A DNA stretch of 10,958 nt, from contig JAHWJJ010000100.1 in NCBI GenBank assembly GCA_019348475.1, positions 1-10,958 of the forward strand. Reading direction: 5' to 3'. The translations under genes and the position numbers were made by a program. Below, one piece after another: positions 1 to 6,391 of the stretch. The notes beneath the pieces were generated by a model. That model had not been told where the DNA came from and did no database searches. It saw only the letters and a program-made list of their open reading frames with translations. The first letter of the stretch is position 1; the number at the start of each line of letters is the position of its first letter. The DNA comes from Gemmatimonadota bacterium. Its GTDB lineage: Bacteria > Gemmatimonadota > Gemmatimonadetes > Longimicrobiales > Longimicrobiaceae.

Positions 1-217
1 CGTCGTGCAGCTCGGCGTGGATCAGGTGCACCTGGCGCAGGTTGGGCTGCGTGGGATCGGCGCGCACGCGCGACCGGTGCTTGACCGTCTCCCCTGCGTG
101 CGCGTCGCCTTCCACGCCCAGCCCGGCGACCAGGCGGATGAACAGCTCGTTCGACTTGCTGAACGAGTGTGCGGGGCTGCGGCTTACCGCCGTCACGATG
201 CCGGCAGCTGACGACAT
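1..217 (-). CDS. MOSC domain-containing protein, N-terminal part (cut by window edge)
   Basis: Reading the minus strand from the ATG at 217 gives 72 codons open to the window edge. The start is MSSAAGIVTAVSRSP, followed by a segment with GLGVEGDAHAG (about residues 33-43), then TVKHRSR and QPNLRQVHLIHAEL. The G-hydrophobic-V-x-AV start, the GVEGDAHAG motif and the RQVHLI strand are typical of small stand-alone MOSC proteins, related to the C-terminal domain of molybdenum cofactor sulfurase. Such proteins are thought to handle sulfur or the molybdenum cofactor, but the substrate of most is unknown. The conserved cysteine region of the family lies beyond the window, so activity cannot be judged. 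An AGAGG lies 4 bases before the ATG and supports this start. No molybdenum cofactor gene is visible nearby. Confidence 0.85.
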   Translation of the reverse strand, partial: MSSAAGIVTAVSRSPAHSFSKSNELFIRLVAGLGVEGDAHAGETVKHRSRVRADPTQPNLRQVHLIHAELHD

Positions 218-230
218 GCGCCCTCTGAGC

Positions 231-260
231 TGTGGATGAGGATTCGGGTTCTGTGGATCA
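231..260 (-). promoter_or_regulatory. Pair of DnaA-box-like nonamers upstream of the MOSC gene
   Basis: On the minus strand the nonamers TGATCCACA (260-252) and TCATCCACA (239-231) each match the DnaA box consensus TTATNCACA at 8 of 9 positions. They have the same orientation and start 21 bases apart, about two helical turns. They lie 14-43 bases upstream of the MOSC start codon, where a transcription regulator could bind. DnaA binding is an inference; the shared CTGTGGAT core could equally be an operator for another protein or chance. Confidence 0.25.
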
Positions 261-335
261 GTGCGCACGCCAGTCGCACGCGCATTGGATGCAGTCGCAG
301 TTGGGCAACGACTCGTCAGATTGCAGGTACGTGAC

Positions 336-743
336 TCACCCGAGCCGCGATGCCTCGTAGGCAGGAAAGCCGGCGGGGGAGATGATATCGATGGTGCCGT
401 AGCTGCGGAGTACGAGGAGATCGTTGTCCCCCGTCACGATACACGCGCAGGCACCGGCTCGTGCGGTTGCGATTACGAGATCGTCGTCGGGATCACGACA
501 CACCGGGTTGGGCAGGGGAGGGGGATCGACGACCTCCATCACCGAGCGGAGCAGCGCCGCGTTGGCGGCTGCAAGATCCGGCGTGAGCCGGAACTTTCGC
601 ACGAGCTTCTCCTCGTATTCCTGGAGCAGCCCGGCAGAGGTGACCACTTCGTGCGCTTCGGCGCAGTGCTCCAGCAACTGTGCGCAGCGACCCCGCGAGA
701 CGAACGCCGCAATGAGCACGTTCGTATCAAGAACCACCCTCAC
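336..743 (-). CDS. PIN-domain toxin of a type II toxin-antitoxin pair
   Basis: This 135-residue protein starts with MRVVLDTNVLIAAF and has the acidic residues of a PIN ribonuclease fold: D6 in LDTN, E42 in the first helical segment, the DPDDD cluster at 84-88, and D106/D108 in TGDNDLL. It resembles the 'putative toxin-antitoxin system toxin component, PIN family' (COG1569-type, VapC-like), and its length is normal. Such toxins usually cleave RNA in a metal-dependent way and are held inactive by the partner encoded just upstream. The start is GTG at 743. It overlaps the antitoxin stop as GTGA, which suggests translational coupling and a single transcript. All metal-binding acidic positions look intact, so the toxin is probably active. 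The RNA target cannot be read from sequence. Confidence 0.87.
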   Translation of the reverse strand: MRVVLDTNVLIAAFVSRGRCAQLLEHCAEAHEVVTSAGLLQEYEEKLVRKFRLTPDLAAANAALLRSVMEVVDPPPLPNPVCRDPDDDLVIATARAGACACIVTGDNDLLVLRSYGTIDIISPAGFPAYEASRLG

Positions 744-964
744 GACACGGCGCGGAACACGTCCTCGTCGCTGAGGTCGCCCTGACCGGTGTTCCGCATG
801 TGTGCGAGCGTTTCTTCGCGGAGTTCGCGAAACCGCCGCACGAAAAAGTACTTCTTGAGCGCCTCGCCAACGATCACGCTCGCGGAAACACCCTCGGACC
901 GCGTTGCTTCATCCAGCGCGGAACGCACCTCATCCGACAGGTCTACGGTGATGCTGAACGCCAT
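740..964 (-). CDS. Ribbon-helix-helix antitoxin
   Basis: This 74-residue protein begins MAFSITVDLSDEVRSALDEA. It has a short beta strand (about residues 4-10), helix 1 (11-25), a turn with SEGVSAS, and a long basic helix 2 (27-57, including KKYFFVRRFRELRE). This is the CopG/Arc-like ribbon-helix-helix plan, which binds DNA as a dimer through the strand. The acidic tail GDLSDEDVFRAVS is the likely toxin-binding part. The frame stays open upstream to a possible ATG at 1027. I chose the ATG at 964 because GGAG sits 7 bases before it and because the fold begins right there. Family knowledge predicts that the antitoxin neutralises the PIN toxin and represses its own promoter. Confidence 0.82.
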   Translation of the reverse strand: MAFSITVDLSDEVRSALDEATRSEGVSASVIVGEALKKYFFVRRFRELREETLAHMRNTGQGDLSDEDVFRAVS

Positions 965-998
965 CTCCACGCTCCGGTTCAGGACAGCCCTTACACCA

Positions 999-1027
999 AA
1001 GGTATGCAAGCCATCCCCGGCGGACAA
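999..1027 (-). promoter_or_regulatory. Possible promoter of the toxin-antitoxin operon
   Basis: On the minus strand, TTGTCC (1027-1022) and TACCTT (1004-999) are separated by 17 bases, and the second box lies 34 bases before the antitoxin ATG. They match the sigma-70 -35 and -10 consensus at 4 and 3 of 6 positions. A short imperfect dyad, ATACC-TTT-GGTGT, overlaps the -10 box and could be the antitoxin operator. The match is moderate and no start site is known. Confidence 0.35.
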
Positions 1028-1194
1028 CCCGTGAATCCGGGGTCCGCGCCATTGAAAAGCCGAATCCGCGCCGTCAACTCCGTAGCGTCGTGAAGTCCGG
1101 GAATCGGTGGATGTGCGCGCCAGCCCTCACGCATCGCCCGCGACGCAGACGCTCGATGCTCTGGCCCTGCTCTCGGAACGATCGCGAACGCGGA

Positions 1195-2199
1195 TCAGGA
1201 GGGCGCGGCCGCGGGGCCGCGATCGGCGTAGCCGTGCGGGTGGGCGCTGTGCCAGGCCCACGCGCTCTCCACGATTTGCCGCAGCTCGCCGTACCGCGGG
1301 GCCCAGCCGAGCTCGGCGCGGATGCGCTCGCTGGACGCCACCAGCACCGCGGGGTCACCCGGGCGGCGGGGGCCCACCTCCGCCGGGATGGCGTGCCCGG
1401 TGACGGCGCGGCAGGTCTCGATCACCTGGCGCACGCTGAAGCCGCGGCCGTTGCCCAGGTTGTAGGTGCGGCTGCCGCGGTCCAGCGCGCGCAGCGCCCG
1501 CACGTGCGCATCCGCCAGGTCCGCCACGTGGACGTAGTCGCGCACGCAGGTGCCGTCGGACGTATCGTAGTCGTCGCCGTAGATGGTGACCTTTTCCCGC
1601 TGCCCCAGCGCGCACTGCAGGACGATCGGGATCAGGTGCGTCTCCGGGTCGTGGTCCTCGCCCAGCTCCGGCGAGACGGCGCCCGCGGCGTTGAAGTAGC
1701 GCAGCGCCGCGTACCGAAGGCCGAAGCGGTCGTCCATCCAGCGGAGGATGCGCTCCAGGATGAACTTGCTTTCGCCGTACGGGCTGCCGGGGTCGATGCG
1801 CGTCTCCTCGTCGATGGGAATGCGCTCCGGGAGGCCGAACAGGTTTGCGGTGGACGAGAGGATGAAACGCCGCACGCCGTGGTCGACGGCGCTCTCCAGC
1901 AGGTTAAGGCCGTTGCGCACGTTGGCGCCCAGGTGCAGGAACGGCTTCTCCATCGACTCACCCACCAGCGTCTGTGAGGCGAAGTGCAGGATGCCCTCCG
2001 GCCGGTGCTCCGCCAGCACGCGGTCGATCGCATCCCGGTCTTCCAGGCGGCCGTGGAAGAGCGTCGCATCCGGATGCACGGCCGCGCGGTGGCCCTGCGA
2101 CAGGTCGTCGAACACCACCACGCGGTCGCCCGCCTCCACCAGCTGGCGCACCACCGCGCTGCCGATGTATCCCGCCCCGCCCGTCACCAGCAGCTTCAT
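1195..2199 (-). CDS. galE: UDP-glucose 4-epimerase
   Basis: This 334-residue extended short-chain dehydrogenase interconverts UDP-glucose and UDP-galactose in the cytoplasm, feeding polysaccharide and LPS sugar synthesis or the Leloir pathway. The NAD-binding motif GGAGYIG is at residues 7-13, [11 protein letters not shown] follows at 31-41, the SSTAN motif is at 115-119, and the catalytic YGESK (Y141, K145) is present. [10 protein letters not shown] (165-174), [18 protein letters not shown] (215-232) and [12 protein letters not shown] (245-256) are GalE hallmarks. Length is normal. The ATG at 2199 has GGAGG 4 bases upstream. An in-frame codon at 2268 would add 23 low-complexity residues and is unlikely. 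The gene stands alone: no other sugar gene is next to it. The exact sugar specificity (Glc/Gal or GlcNAc/GalNAc) cannot be decided here. Confidence 0.93.
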   Translation of the reverse strand: MKLLVTGGAGYIGSAVVRQLVEAGDRVVVFDDLSQGHRAAVHPDATLFHGRLEDRDAIDRVLAEHRPEGILHFASQTLVGESMEKPFLHLGANVRNGLNLLESAVDHGVRRFILSSTANLFGLPERIPIDEETRIDPGSPYGESKFILERILRWMDDRFGLRYAALRYFNAAGAVSPELGEDHDPETHLIPIVLQCALGQREKVTIYGDDYDTSDGTCVRDYVHVADLADAHVRALRALDRGSRTYNLGNGRGFSVRQVIETCRAVTGHAIPAEVGPRRPGDPAVLVASSERIRAELGWAPRYGELRQIVESAWAWHSAHPHGYADRGPAAAPS

Positions 2200-2438
2200 C
2201 GTCCCTCCGCCCCGGTTCGAGGGCTCCCGCTCGCCAGCCCGCTCCCCGACTCGCCCATTCTCCGGCATCTCCCGTCGAAGCTCTTCCGCCGCTGCCCAGG
2301 TCAGGGGAGAAATGCGGCGCGGGTGCCAGCCGCCGGAAGAATACGGGCGACTCCCGCCGGCGCGCCACTCGGGCCACGCCCGCCTGCCCGAGCGGACGGC
2401 CGCCGACGGCTGGAGTGGCCGGAGCGCGGATCACGCGC

Positions 2439-2444
2439 TATGGT
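2439..2444 (+). promoter_or_regulatory. Possible -10 element for leaderless transcription of the monooxygenase
   Basis: TATGGT fits the TANNNT form of a -10 box and ends 6 bases before the ATG at 2451. A transcript from it would start at or next to the A of that ATG. No Shine-Dalgarno sequence precedes this ATG, which agrees with a leaderless start. No convincing -35 box was seen. This rests on one short match. Confidence 0.25.
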
Positions 2445-2450
2445 TCCCGG

Positions 2451-4040
2451 ATGGAATCAAGGGCAAGGATGGGGACGACCCCTCGCGAGCCTTCCCCCAC
2501 CAGAGCGCCGGCGGACGACCCGCGCCCGGGCGAGCGAAACGTGCGCGTCGCCATCATCGGCAGCGGGTTCGGCGGGCTGGGGACGGCGATCCGGCTGAAG
2601 CAGCAGGGGATGGACGACTTCGTGGTGCTGGAGCGCGCGGGGGACGTGGGCGGCACCTGGCGCGACAACACGTATCCCGGCTGCGCGTGCGACGTGCAGT
2701 CGCACCTGTACTCGTTCTCCTTTGCGCCCAACCCCGACTGGAGCCACAGCTTCTCGCCCCAGGCGGAGATCCAGGCGTACCTGCAGCGCTGCGCCCGCGA
2801 CTACGGCGTCCTTCCGCACGTCCGCTTTCACCACCAGGTCGCGGACGCGCGATGGGACGAGGAGGCGCGGCTCTGGCGCATCCAGACCTCGCGCGGCCCG
2901 CTGGCGGCGCGGGTGCTGGTGATGGCGGCCGGCGCGCTGAGCGACCCCGTGGTCCCCGACCTCCCGGGGCTGGACGGGTTCCAGGGCGGCGCCTTCCACA
3001 GCGCGCGATGGGACCACGGGTTCGACCTGCGCGGCAAGCGCGTGGCGGTGATCGGCACGGGCGCATCCGCCATCCAGTTCATCCCCCAGATCCAGCCGCA
3101 GGTGGCGCGGCTGTACGTGTTTCAGCGCACGCCGGCGTGGATTCTGCCGCGCCAGCAGCGCGTGCTGCGCAGCGCGGAGCAGCGGCTGTTCCGCCGGATC
3201 CCCGGCGCGCAGCGGGCGGCGCGGGGAGCCATCTACCTGGCGCGCGAGGCGTTCCTGCTGGCCTTCCGCAGCCCGCGGGCGGCGAGGACGGCGCAGAGGG
3301 TCGCGCTGTGGCACATGCGCCGGAGCATCCCCGACCCCGCGCTGCGCCGCAAGCTGACGCCGGAGTGGACGATCGGGTGCAAGCGCGTGCTCCTCTCCAA
3401 CGACTACCTTCCCGCGCTGGCGCAGGGCAACGTGGAGGTGGTGACGGAGGCGATCGCGGAGGTGCGCGCCCGCTCGGTGGTGACGGCGGACGGGGCGGAG
3501 CGCGCGGTGGACGCCATCATCTTCGGCACGGGGTTCCAGCCCACGGACCCGCCGCTGGCGCGGCACACGTGCGGGCGCGGCGGGCGCACGCTGGCGGAGG
3601 TGTGGGCCGGCAGCCCGCGCGCGCACGTGGGGACGACGGTCGCGGGCTTTCCCAACCTGTTCATGCTGATGGGGCCCAACACGGGGCTGGGGCACACCTC
3701 GGTCGTCTACATGATCGAGGCGCAGATCGAACACCTGCTGGGCGCGCTGGGGCACATGCGGGCGCACGGCGCCGCGGCGCTGGAGCCGCGGCCGGAGGCG
3801 CAGGAGGCGTTCGTCGCCGCGATCGACCGGCGGATGACGGGGACGGTGTGGACGTCGGGCGGATGCCGCAGCTGGTACCTGGACGCGACCGGCCGCAACT
3901 CAACCCTGTGGCCGGACTTCACCTGGCGCTTCCGCCGCCGCGTCGCCCGCTTCGACCCCGCGGAGTACACGATGGAGCCGGAGCGCGGGCCAACGGGGGC
4001 GGACGGGGGCGGGGGCGGATGCGGCATCCCGGCGGGATGA
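2451..4040 (+). CDS. Flavin-dependent monooxygenase, Baeyer-Villiger type
   Basis: This 529-residue protein probably uses FAD and NADPH to insert oxygen, turning ketones into esters, or to oxidise soft heteroatoms. The FAD Rossmann motif GSGFGG is at 37-42, followed by GGTWRDNTYPGCACD (67-81). The type I BVMO fingerprint FxGxxxHxxxW is complete at F177, G179, H183 and W187, with D188 after it. The NADPH Rossmann motif GTGASA is at 202-207. FGTGFQPTD (358-366) and GFPNLFMLMGPNTGLGH (399-415) complete the family pattern. The length matches EthA/MymA-like enzymes. Starts at 2451, 2469 (ATG) and 2541 (GTG) are all in frame; 2451 is my choice, without a clear ribosome site. The first ~30 and last ~15 residues (Gly-rich) look disordered. 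An esterase and an SDR follow on the same strand. The true substrate is unknown. Confidence 0.9.
   Translation: MESRARMGTTPREPSPTRAPADDPRPGERNVRVAIIGSGFGGLGTAIRLKQQGMDDFVVLERAGDVGGTWRDNTYPGCACDVQSHLYSFSFAPNPDWSHSFSPQAEIQAYLQRCARDYGVLPHVRFHHQVADARWDEEARLWRIQTSRGPLAARVLVMAAGALSDPVVPDLPGLDGFQGGAFHSARWDHGFDLRGKRVAVIGTGASAIQFIPQIQPQVARLYVFQRTPAWILPRQQRVLRSAEQRLFRRIPGAQRAARGAIYLAREAFLLAFRSPRAARTAQRVALWHMRRSIPDPALRRKLTPEWTIGCKRVLLSNDYLPALAQGNVEVVTEAIAEVRARSVVTADGAERAVDAIIFGTGFQPTDPPLARHTCGRGGRTLAEVWAGSPRAHVGTTVAGFPNLFMLMGPNTGLGHTSVVYMIEAQIEHLLGALGHMRAHGAAALEPRPEAQEAFVAAIDRRMTGTVWTSGGCRSWYLDATGRNSTLWPDFTWRFRRRVARFDPAEYTMEPERGPTGADGGGGGCGIPAG
3987..4015 (+). other. G-quadruplex-type tract at the 3' end of the monooxygenase gene
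   Basis: Four G tracts (GGG 3987-3989, G5 at 3995-3999, 4005-4009 and 4011-4015) are separated by loops of 5, 5 and 1 bases. This satisfies the G3+N1-7 quadruplex pattern on the coding strand, so it would also be in the mRNA. It encodes part of the glycine-rich tail of the monooxygenase, 22 bases before the stop codon. Folding is a prediction only. Confidence 0.5.
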
Positions 4041-4054
4041 GCGGGTAAACCCGC
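4041..4054 (+). other. Short hairpin directly after the monooxygenase stop
   Basis: GCGGGTAAACCCGC forms a 5-bp GC stem with a TAAA loop and begins at the base after the TGA. No T tract follows, so it is not a classical terminator by itself. Together with the larger hairpin at 4071-4110 it may slow RNA decay or attenuate transcription. Confidence 0.4.
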
Positions 4055-4070
4055 CGCAGGGACAGCGATC

Positions 4071-4110
4071 AGCCCCGTGTCTCGGCTCGCGGAGCTCGCC
4101 GAACGGGGCT
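4071..4110 (+). terminator. Long bulged hairpin between monooxygenase and hydrolase (terminator or mRNA stabiliser)
   Basis: AGCCCCGT (4071-4078) pairs perfectly with ACGGGGCT (4103-4110), and inside it TCGGC (4082-4086) pairs with GCCGA (4098-4102). This gives 13 base pairs with a 3-base bulge and an 11-base loop. Only TTCAACC follows, so the U-tract is weak. It lies 31-70 bases after the monooxygenase stop and 66 bases before the hydrolase start. It could be a partial terminator separating the two genes or a 3'-end stabiliser after RNA processing. Confidence 0.45.
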
Positions 4111-4176
4111 TCAACCACGGAATGGCCGGGGCCCGCGGACGCAGCCGATTCCATCCTCCTCTCATCGATCAGAGCC

Positions 4177-5238
4177 ATGCCCGACCGGCCCCTCCGCCTC
4201 GCCGAGCGCATCGAAAGCCTGGCCGCGCGCCTTCTCGTCCACCTTCCCGGGCGGGTGCACGTGCGCCTGTCAGGGGAGCCGCCGGTGGTGGTGGACGGGC
4301 GCACGCTGGACCCGCACGTGCAGCTGGTGCGCGCGCTGCGCCGCAAGCGCAACCCGCACCCGCTCTGCGGGCCCACGCTGCGGGAGGGGCGCGAGCGCTA
4401 TCGGCGCGAGGCGCTCCTCTTCCGCGGGCCCGTGACGCAGGTGGGCGCCGTCCGCGACTTCACCATCCCCGGCCCGGGCGGGCCCCTGCGCGTGCGCCAC
4501 TACGCGCCCGCCGCCGACGGCCCGCGGCCGCTGACGGTGTACCTGCACGGCGGCGGCTTCACCATCGGCGACCTGGAGACGCACGACGAGGCGTGCCGCA
4601 TCCTCTGCCGCCACGCCGCGGTGCACGTACTGGCGGTGGAGTATCGCCTCGCGCCCGAGCATTCCTTCCCCGCCGCGCTGGACGACGCGCGCGCGGCGCT
4701 GCGGTGGGCACAGGCGCACGCGGCGGAGCTGGGAGCGGACCCCGCGCGCGTGGCCATCGGCGGAGACAGCGCGGGGGGCAACCTGGCCGCGGTGACCGCC
4801 ATCCAGACCCGGGGCGACCGTCCGCCCGCCGCGCAGCTGCTCATTTATCCCGTGGCGGACACGCGGAACAGCCGGCCCTCGCAGCAGCGGTTCGGGCAGG
4901 GATACTTTCTGAGCGACGAAGACCGTGCGGCGTTTACGGGATATTACCTGGACGGCACCGGCGTCCCCGAGCGCGACTGGCGCGTGTCGCCGCTGTACGC
5001 GGACGACCATTCAGGCCTGGCGCCCGCGCTCGTGGCCACCGCCGGCTTCGACATGCTCCGCGACGAGGCTGACGCGTACGCCGACGCGCTGCAGGCGGCC
5101 GGCACGCCCACCCGCCGGATGTGCGCGGACGCGCACGGCCACGGTTTTCTGCACATGACCGGCGTCTCTCCCGGCGCGCGGCAGGCGATGGTGCGGGTGG
5201 CGGAGGAGTGGCGGTCGCTGCTGGACGGCCTCGGTTGA
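4177..5238 (+). CDS. Alpha/beta hydrolase, hormone-sensitive-lipase family esterase
   Basis: This 353-residue protein is a carboxylic ester hydrolase of the HSL (bacterial family IV, LipR/Aes-like) group. The oxyanion-hole motif HGGG is at 124-127 in VYLHGGGFTIGD, EYRLAPEH at 155-162, and the nucleophile elbow GDSAG at 196-200 with catalytic S198. The likely acid is D292 in GFDMLRDEAD, and the likely base is H322 in GHGFLH. All catalytic parts are intact. The N-terminal ~95 residues form the cap region. There is no signal peptide, so it should act in the cytoplasm. The ATG at 4177 has no strong Shine-Dalgarno. The gene follows a BVMO, so an attractive role (inference) is cleaving the ester that enzyme makes. 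The substrate is not visible in the sequence. Confidence 0.92.
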   Translation: MPDRPLRLAERIESLAARLLVHLPGRVHVRLSGEPPVVVDGRTLDPHVQLVRALRRKRNPHPLCGPTLREGRERYRREALLFRGPVTQVGAVRDFTIPGPGGPLRVRHYAPAADGPRPLTVYLHGGGFTIGDLETHDEACRILCRHAAVHVLAVEYRLAPEHSFPAALDDARAALRWAQAHAAELGADPARVAIGGDSAGGNLAAVTAIQTRGDRPPAAQLLIYPVADTRNSRPSQQRFGQGYFLSDEDRAAFTGYYLDGTGVPERDWRVSPLYADDHSGLAPALVATAGFDMLRDEADAYADALQAAGTPTRRMCADAHGHGFLHMTGVSPGARQAMVRVAEEWRSLLDGLG

Positions 5239-5264
5239 GGATCGGAGATCGATAGGCCGAAACG

Positions 5265-5303
5265 GGGAGCCGCTTGCCATCCCGGGAGCAGCTTGCCCAT
5301 CCC
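5265..5303. repeat. Imperfect tandem repeat, two units of 19-20 bp
   Basis: GGGAGCCGCTTGCCATCCC (5265-5283) is followed at once by GGGAGCAGCTTGCCCATCCC (5284-5303). The units differ by one substitution and one inserted C. The tandem directly abuts the heptad tract at 5306. Its function is unknown. Confidence 0.75.
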
Positions 5304-5305
5304 GC

Positions 5306-5342
5306 TATTCCCTGTTCCCTATTCCCTGTTCCCTATTCCCTA
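5306..5342. repeat. Heptad repeat tract (TATTCCC/TGTTCCC) just before the SDR start codon
   Basis: Five heptads alternate TATTCCC and TGTTCCC from 5306 to 5340, then TA. In effect this is 2.5 copies of a 14-bp unit. It ends 2 bases before the ATG at 5345 and fills the place where a ribosome-binding site is expected. Short heptanucleotide repeats of this composition are known from intergenic DNA of other bacteria, notably cyanobacteria. A related tract occurs at 9083-9116. Confidence 0.85.
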
Positions 5343-5344
5343 CC

Positions 5345-6235
5345 ATGGCCTCATCGCTCGCGAAAAAGGTGGTGCTGATCACCGGCGCGGCGCGCGGCAT
5401 TGGCGCGGAAACGGCGCGGCGGCTGGCGGCGCGGGGCGCGCGCGTGTCGCTCGTCGGGCGCGAGCCGCACCTGCTGGCGGCCGTCGCGGCGGAGCTGGGG
5501 CCGGGGCACGCGTGGCACGAGGCGGACGTCACGGACCAGGCGGCGCTGGACCGGGCCGTGGCGGCCACGGTGCGCGAGCTGGGCGGCATCGACGTCGTTT
5601 TCGCCAACGCGGGGATCGCCAGCAACGGCACCGTGGCCGTGACGCCGGTAGAGGCGCTGGTGCGGACGATCGAGGTGAACCTGATCGGCGTCGTACGAAC
5701 GGTCAGCGCCACGCTGCCGCATGTCACGGAGCGCCGCGGCTACTACCTGCTGATGTCGTCCGCGTCCGCGCTGGCCCCGCTGCCGGCGATGGCGCCGTAC
5801 TCGGCGAGCAAGATCGCGGTGGAGCAGTTCGGGACCGCGCTGCGGCTGGAGGTGGCACACAAGGGCGTGGGGGTGGGGATCGCGCATCCCTCGTGGATCG
5901 ACACCGACCTGGTCCGCGACCAGCAGCGGGAGCTGAGCACCTTCAGCCAGACGCTGGCCGCGCTCCCCGGCCCCTTCGGCAGGGTGACGCCGCTGGGGGA
6001 GTGCGTGGACGCGCTGGTGGACGGAATGGAGCGCCGCCGTCGCAAGGTGTTCGTGCCCAGGTCGCTGGCGCCGCTGGCCGCCATCCGCCAGTTCTTCACC
6101 AGCCCCATGGCCGAGCGCGCGACGCTGCGCAGCGCCGCGCGCATGGTCCCGCGCATGGAGGCGGAGGTCCTGGCCCTGGGCCGCGCCTTCGGCGAGCACA
6201 GCATGGGGTTCGCGAACGCACCGGAGGAGCCGTAG
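5345..6235 (+). CDS. Short-chain dehydrogenase/reductase (SDR), classical type
   Basis: This 296-residue NAD(P)-dependent oxidoreductase probably interconverts an alcohol and a ketone or aldehyde. The cofactor motif TGAARGIG is at 13-20, NAG at 88-90, N112 in VNLIG, S139 thirteen residues before Y152, and YSASK at 152-156: a complete classical catalytic set. SWIDTDLV (183-190) forms the usual post-catalytic segment. The C-terminal ~80 residues (RRRRKVFVPR and on) are longer than in a minimal 250-residue SDR and resemble the larger dehydrogenases found beside BVMO genes, such as Rv3085. The ATG at 5345 begins right where the fold begins, but a heptad repeat rather than a Shine-Dalgarno precedes it. 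The gene is third after the monooxygenase and esterase, 106 bases after the latter. Its substrate and direction are unknown. Confidence 0.9.
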   Translation: MASSLAKKVVLITGAARGIGAETARRLAARGARVSLVGREPHLLAAVAAELGPGHAWHEADVTDQAALDRAVAATVRELGGIDVVFANAGIASNGTVAVTPVEALVRTIEVNLIGVVRTVSATLPHVTERRGYYLLMSSASALAPLPAMAPYSASKIAVEQFGTALRLEVAHKGVGVGIAHPSWIDTDLVRDQQRELSTFSQTLAALPGPFGRVTPLGECVDALVDGMERRRRKVFVPRSLAPLAAIRQFFTSPMAERATLRSAARMVPRMEAEVLALGRAFGEHSMGFANAPEEP

Positions 6236-6391
6236 GAAAGGCGCGCCGCCTGCGAGAAGTTGGCGGACGATCGGGACCAGGCAGGAGCTACCCAGAGCCT
6301 TCGACCGGCTGCCAGTGCGTCAGAAGACGGAGACGCCGTGCATTCCGATGGACGGTGAAGATCCGCTCCTGCAACCCCACGCGAGGGCCCG

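Noticed and set aside
231-260. Chromosome replication origin
   Set aside because: There are only two imperfect DnaA boxes, no AT-rich unwinding region, and no dnaA, dnaN, gidA or parAB nearby.
259-281. Tandem CAGTGCGCACGC / CAGTCGCACGC between the MOSC and toxin genes
   Set aside because: Two 11-12 base units with one indel in GC-rich DNA are too weak to separate from chance.
1974-2450. Upstream extension of the monooxygenase frame
   Set aside because: It runs antisense into galE, is Pro/Arg-rich, and the FAD fold begins only after 2541; the open frame is due to high GC.
1748-4048. Very long open frame on the plus strand across galE and the monooxygenase
   Set aside because: It is antisense to galE and out of frame with the monooxygenase. 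Its translation is Arg/Ala/Gly-rich with no family motif, as expected in GC-rich DNA that lacks stop codons.
5306-5342. CRISPR-like array
   Set aside because: The units are only 7 bases and contiguous, with no spacers and no cas genes.
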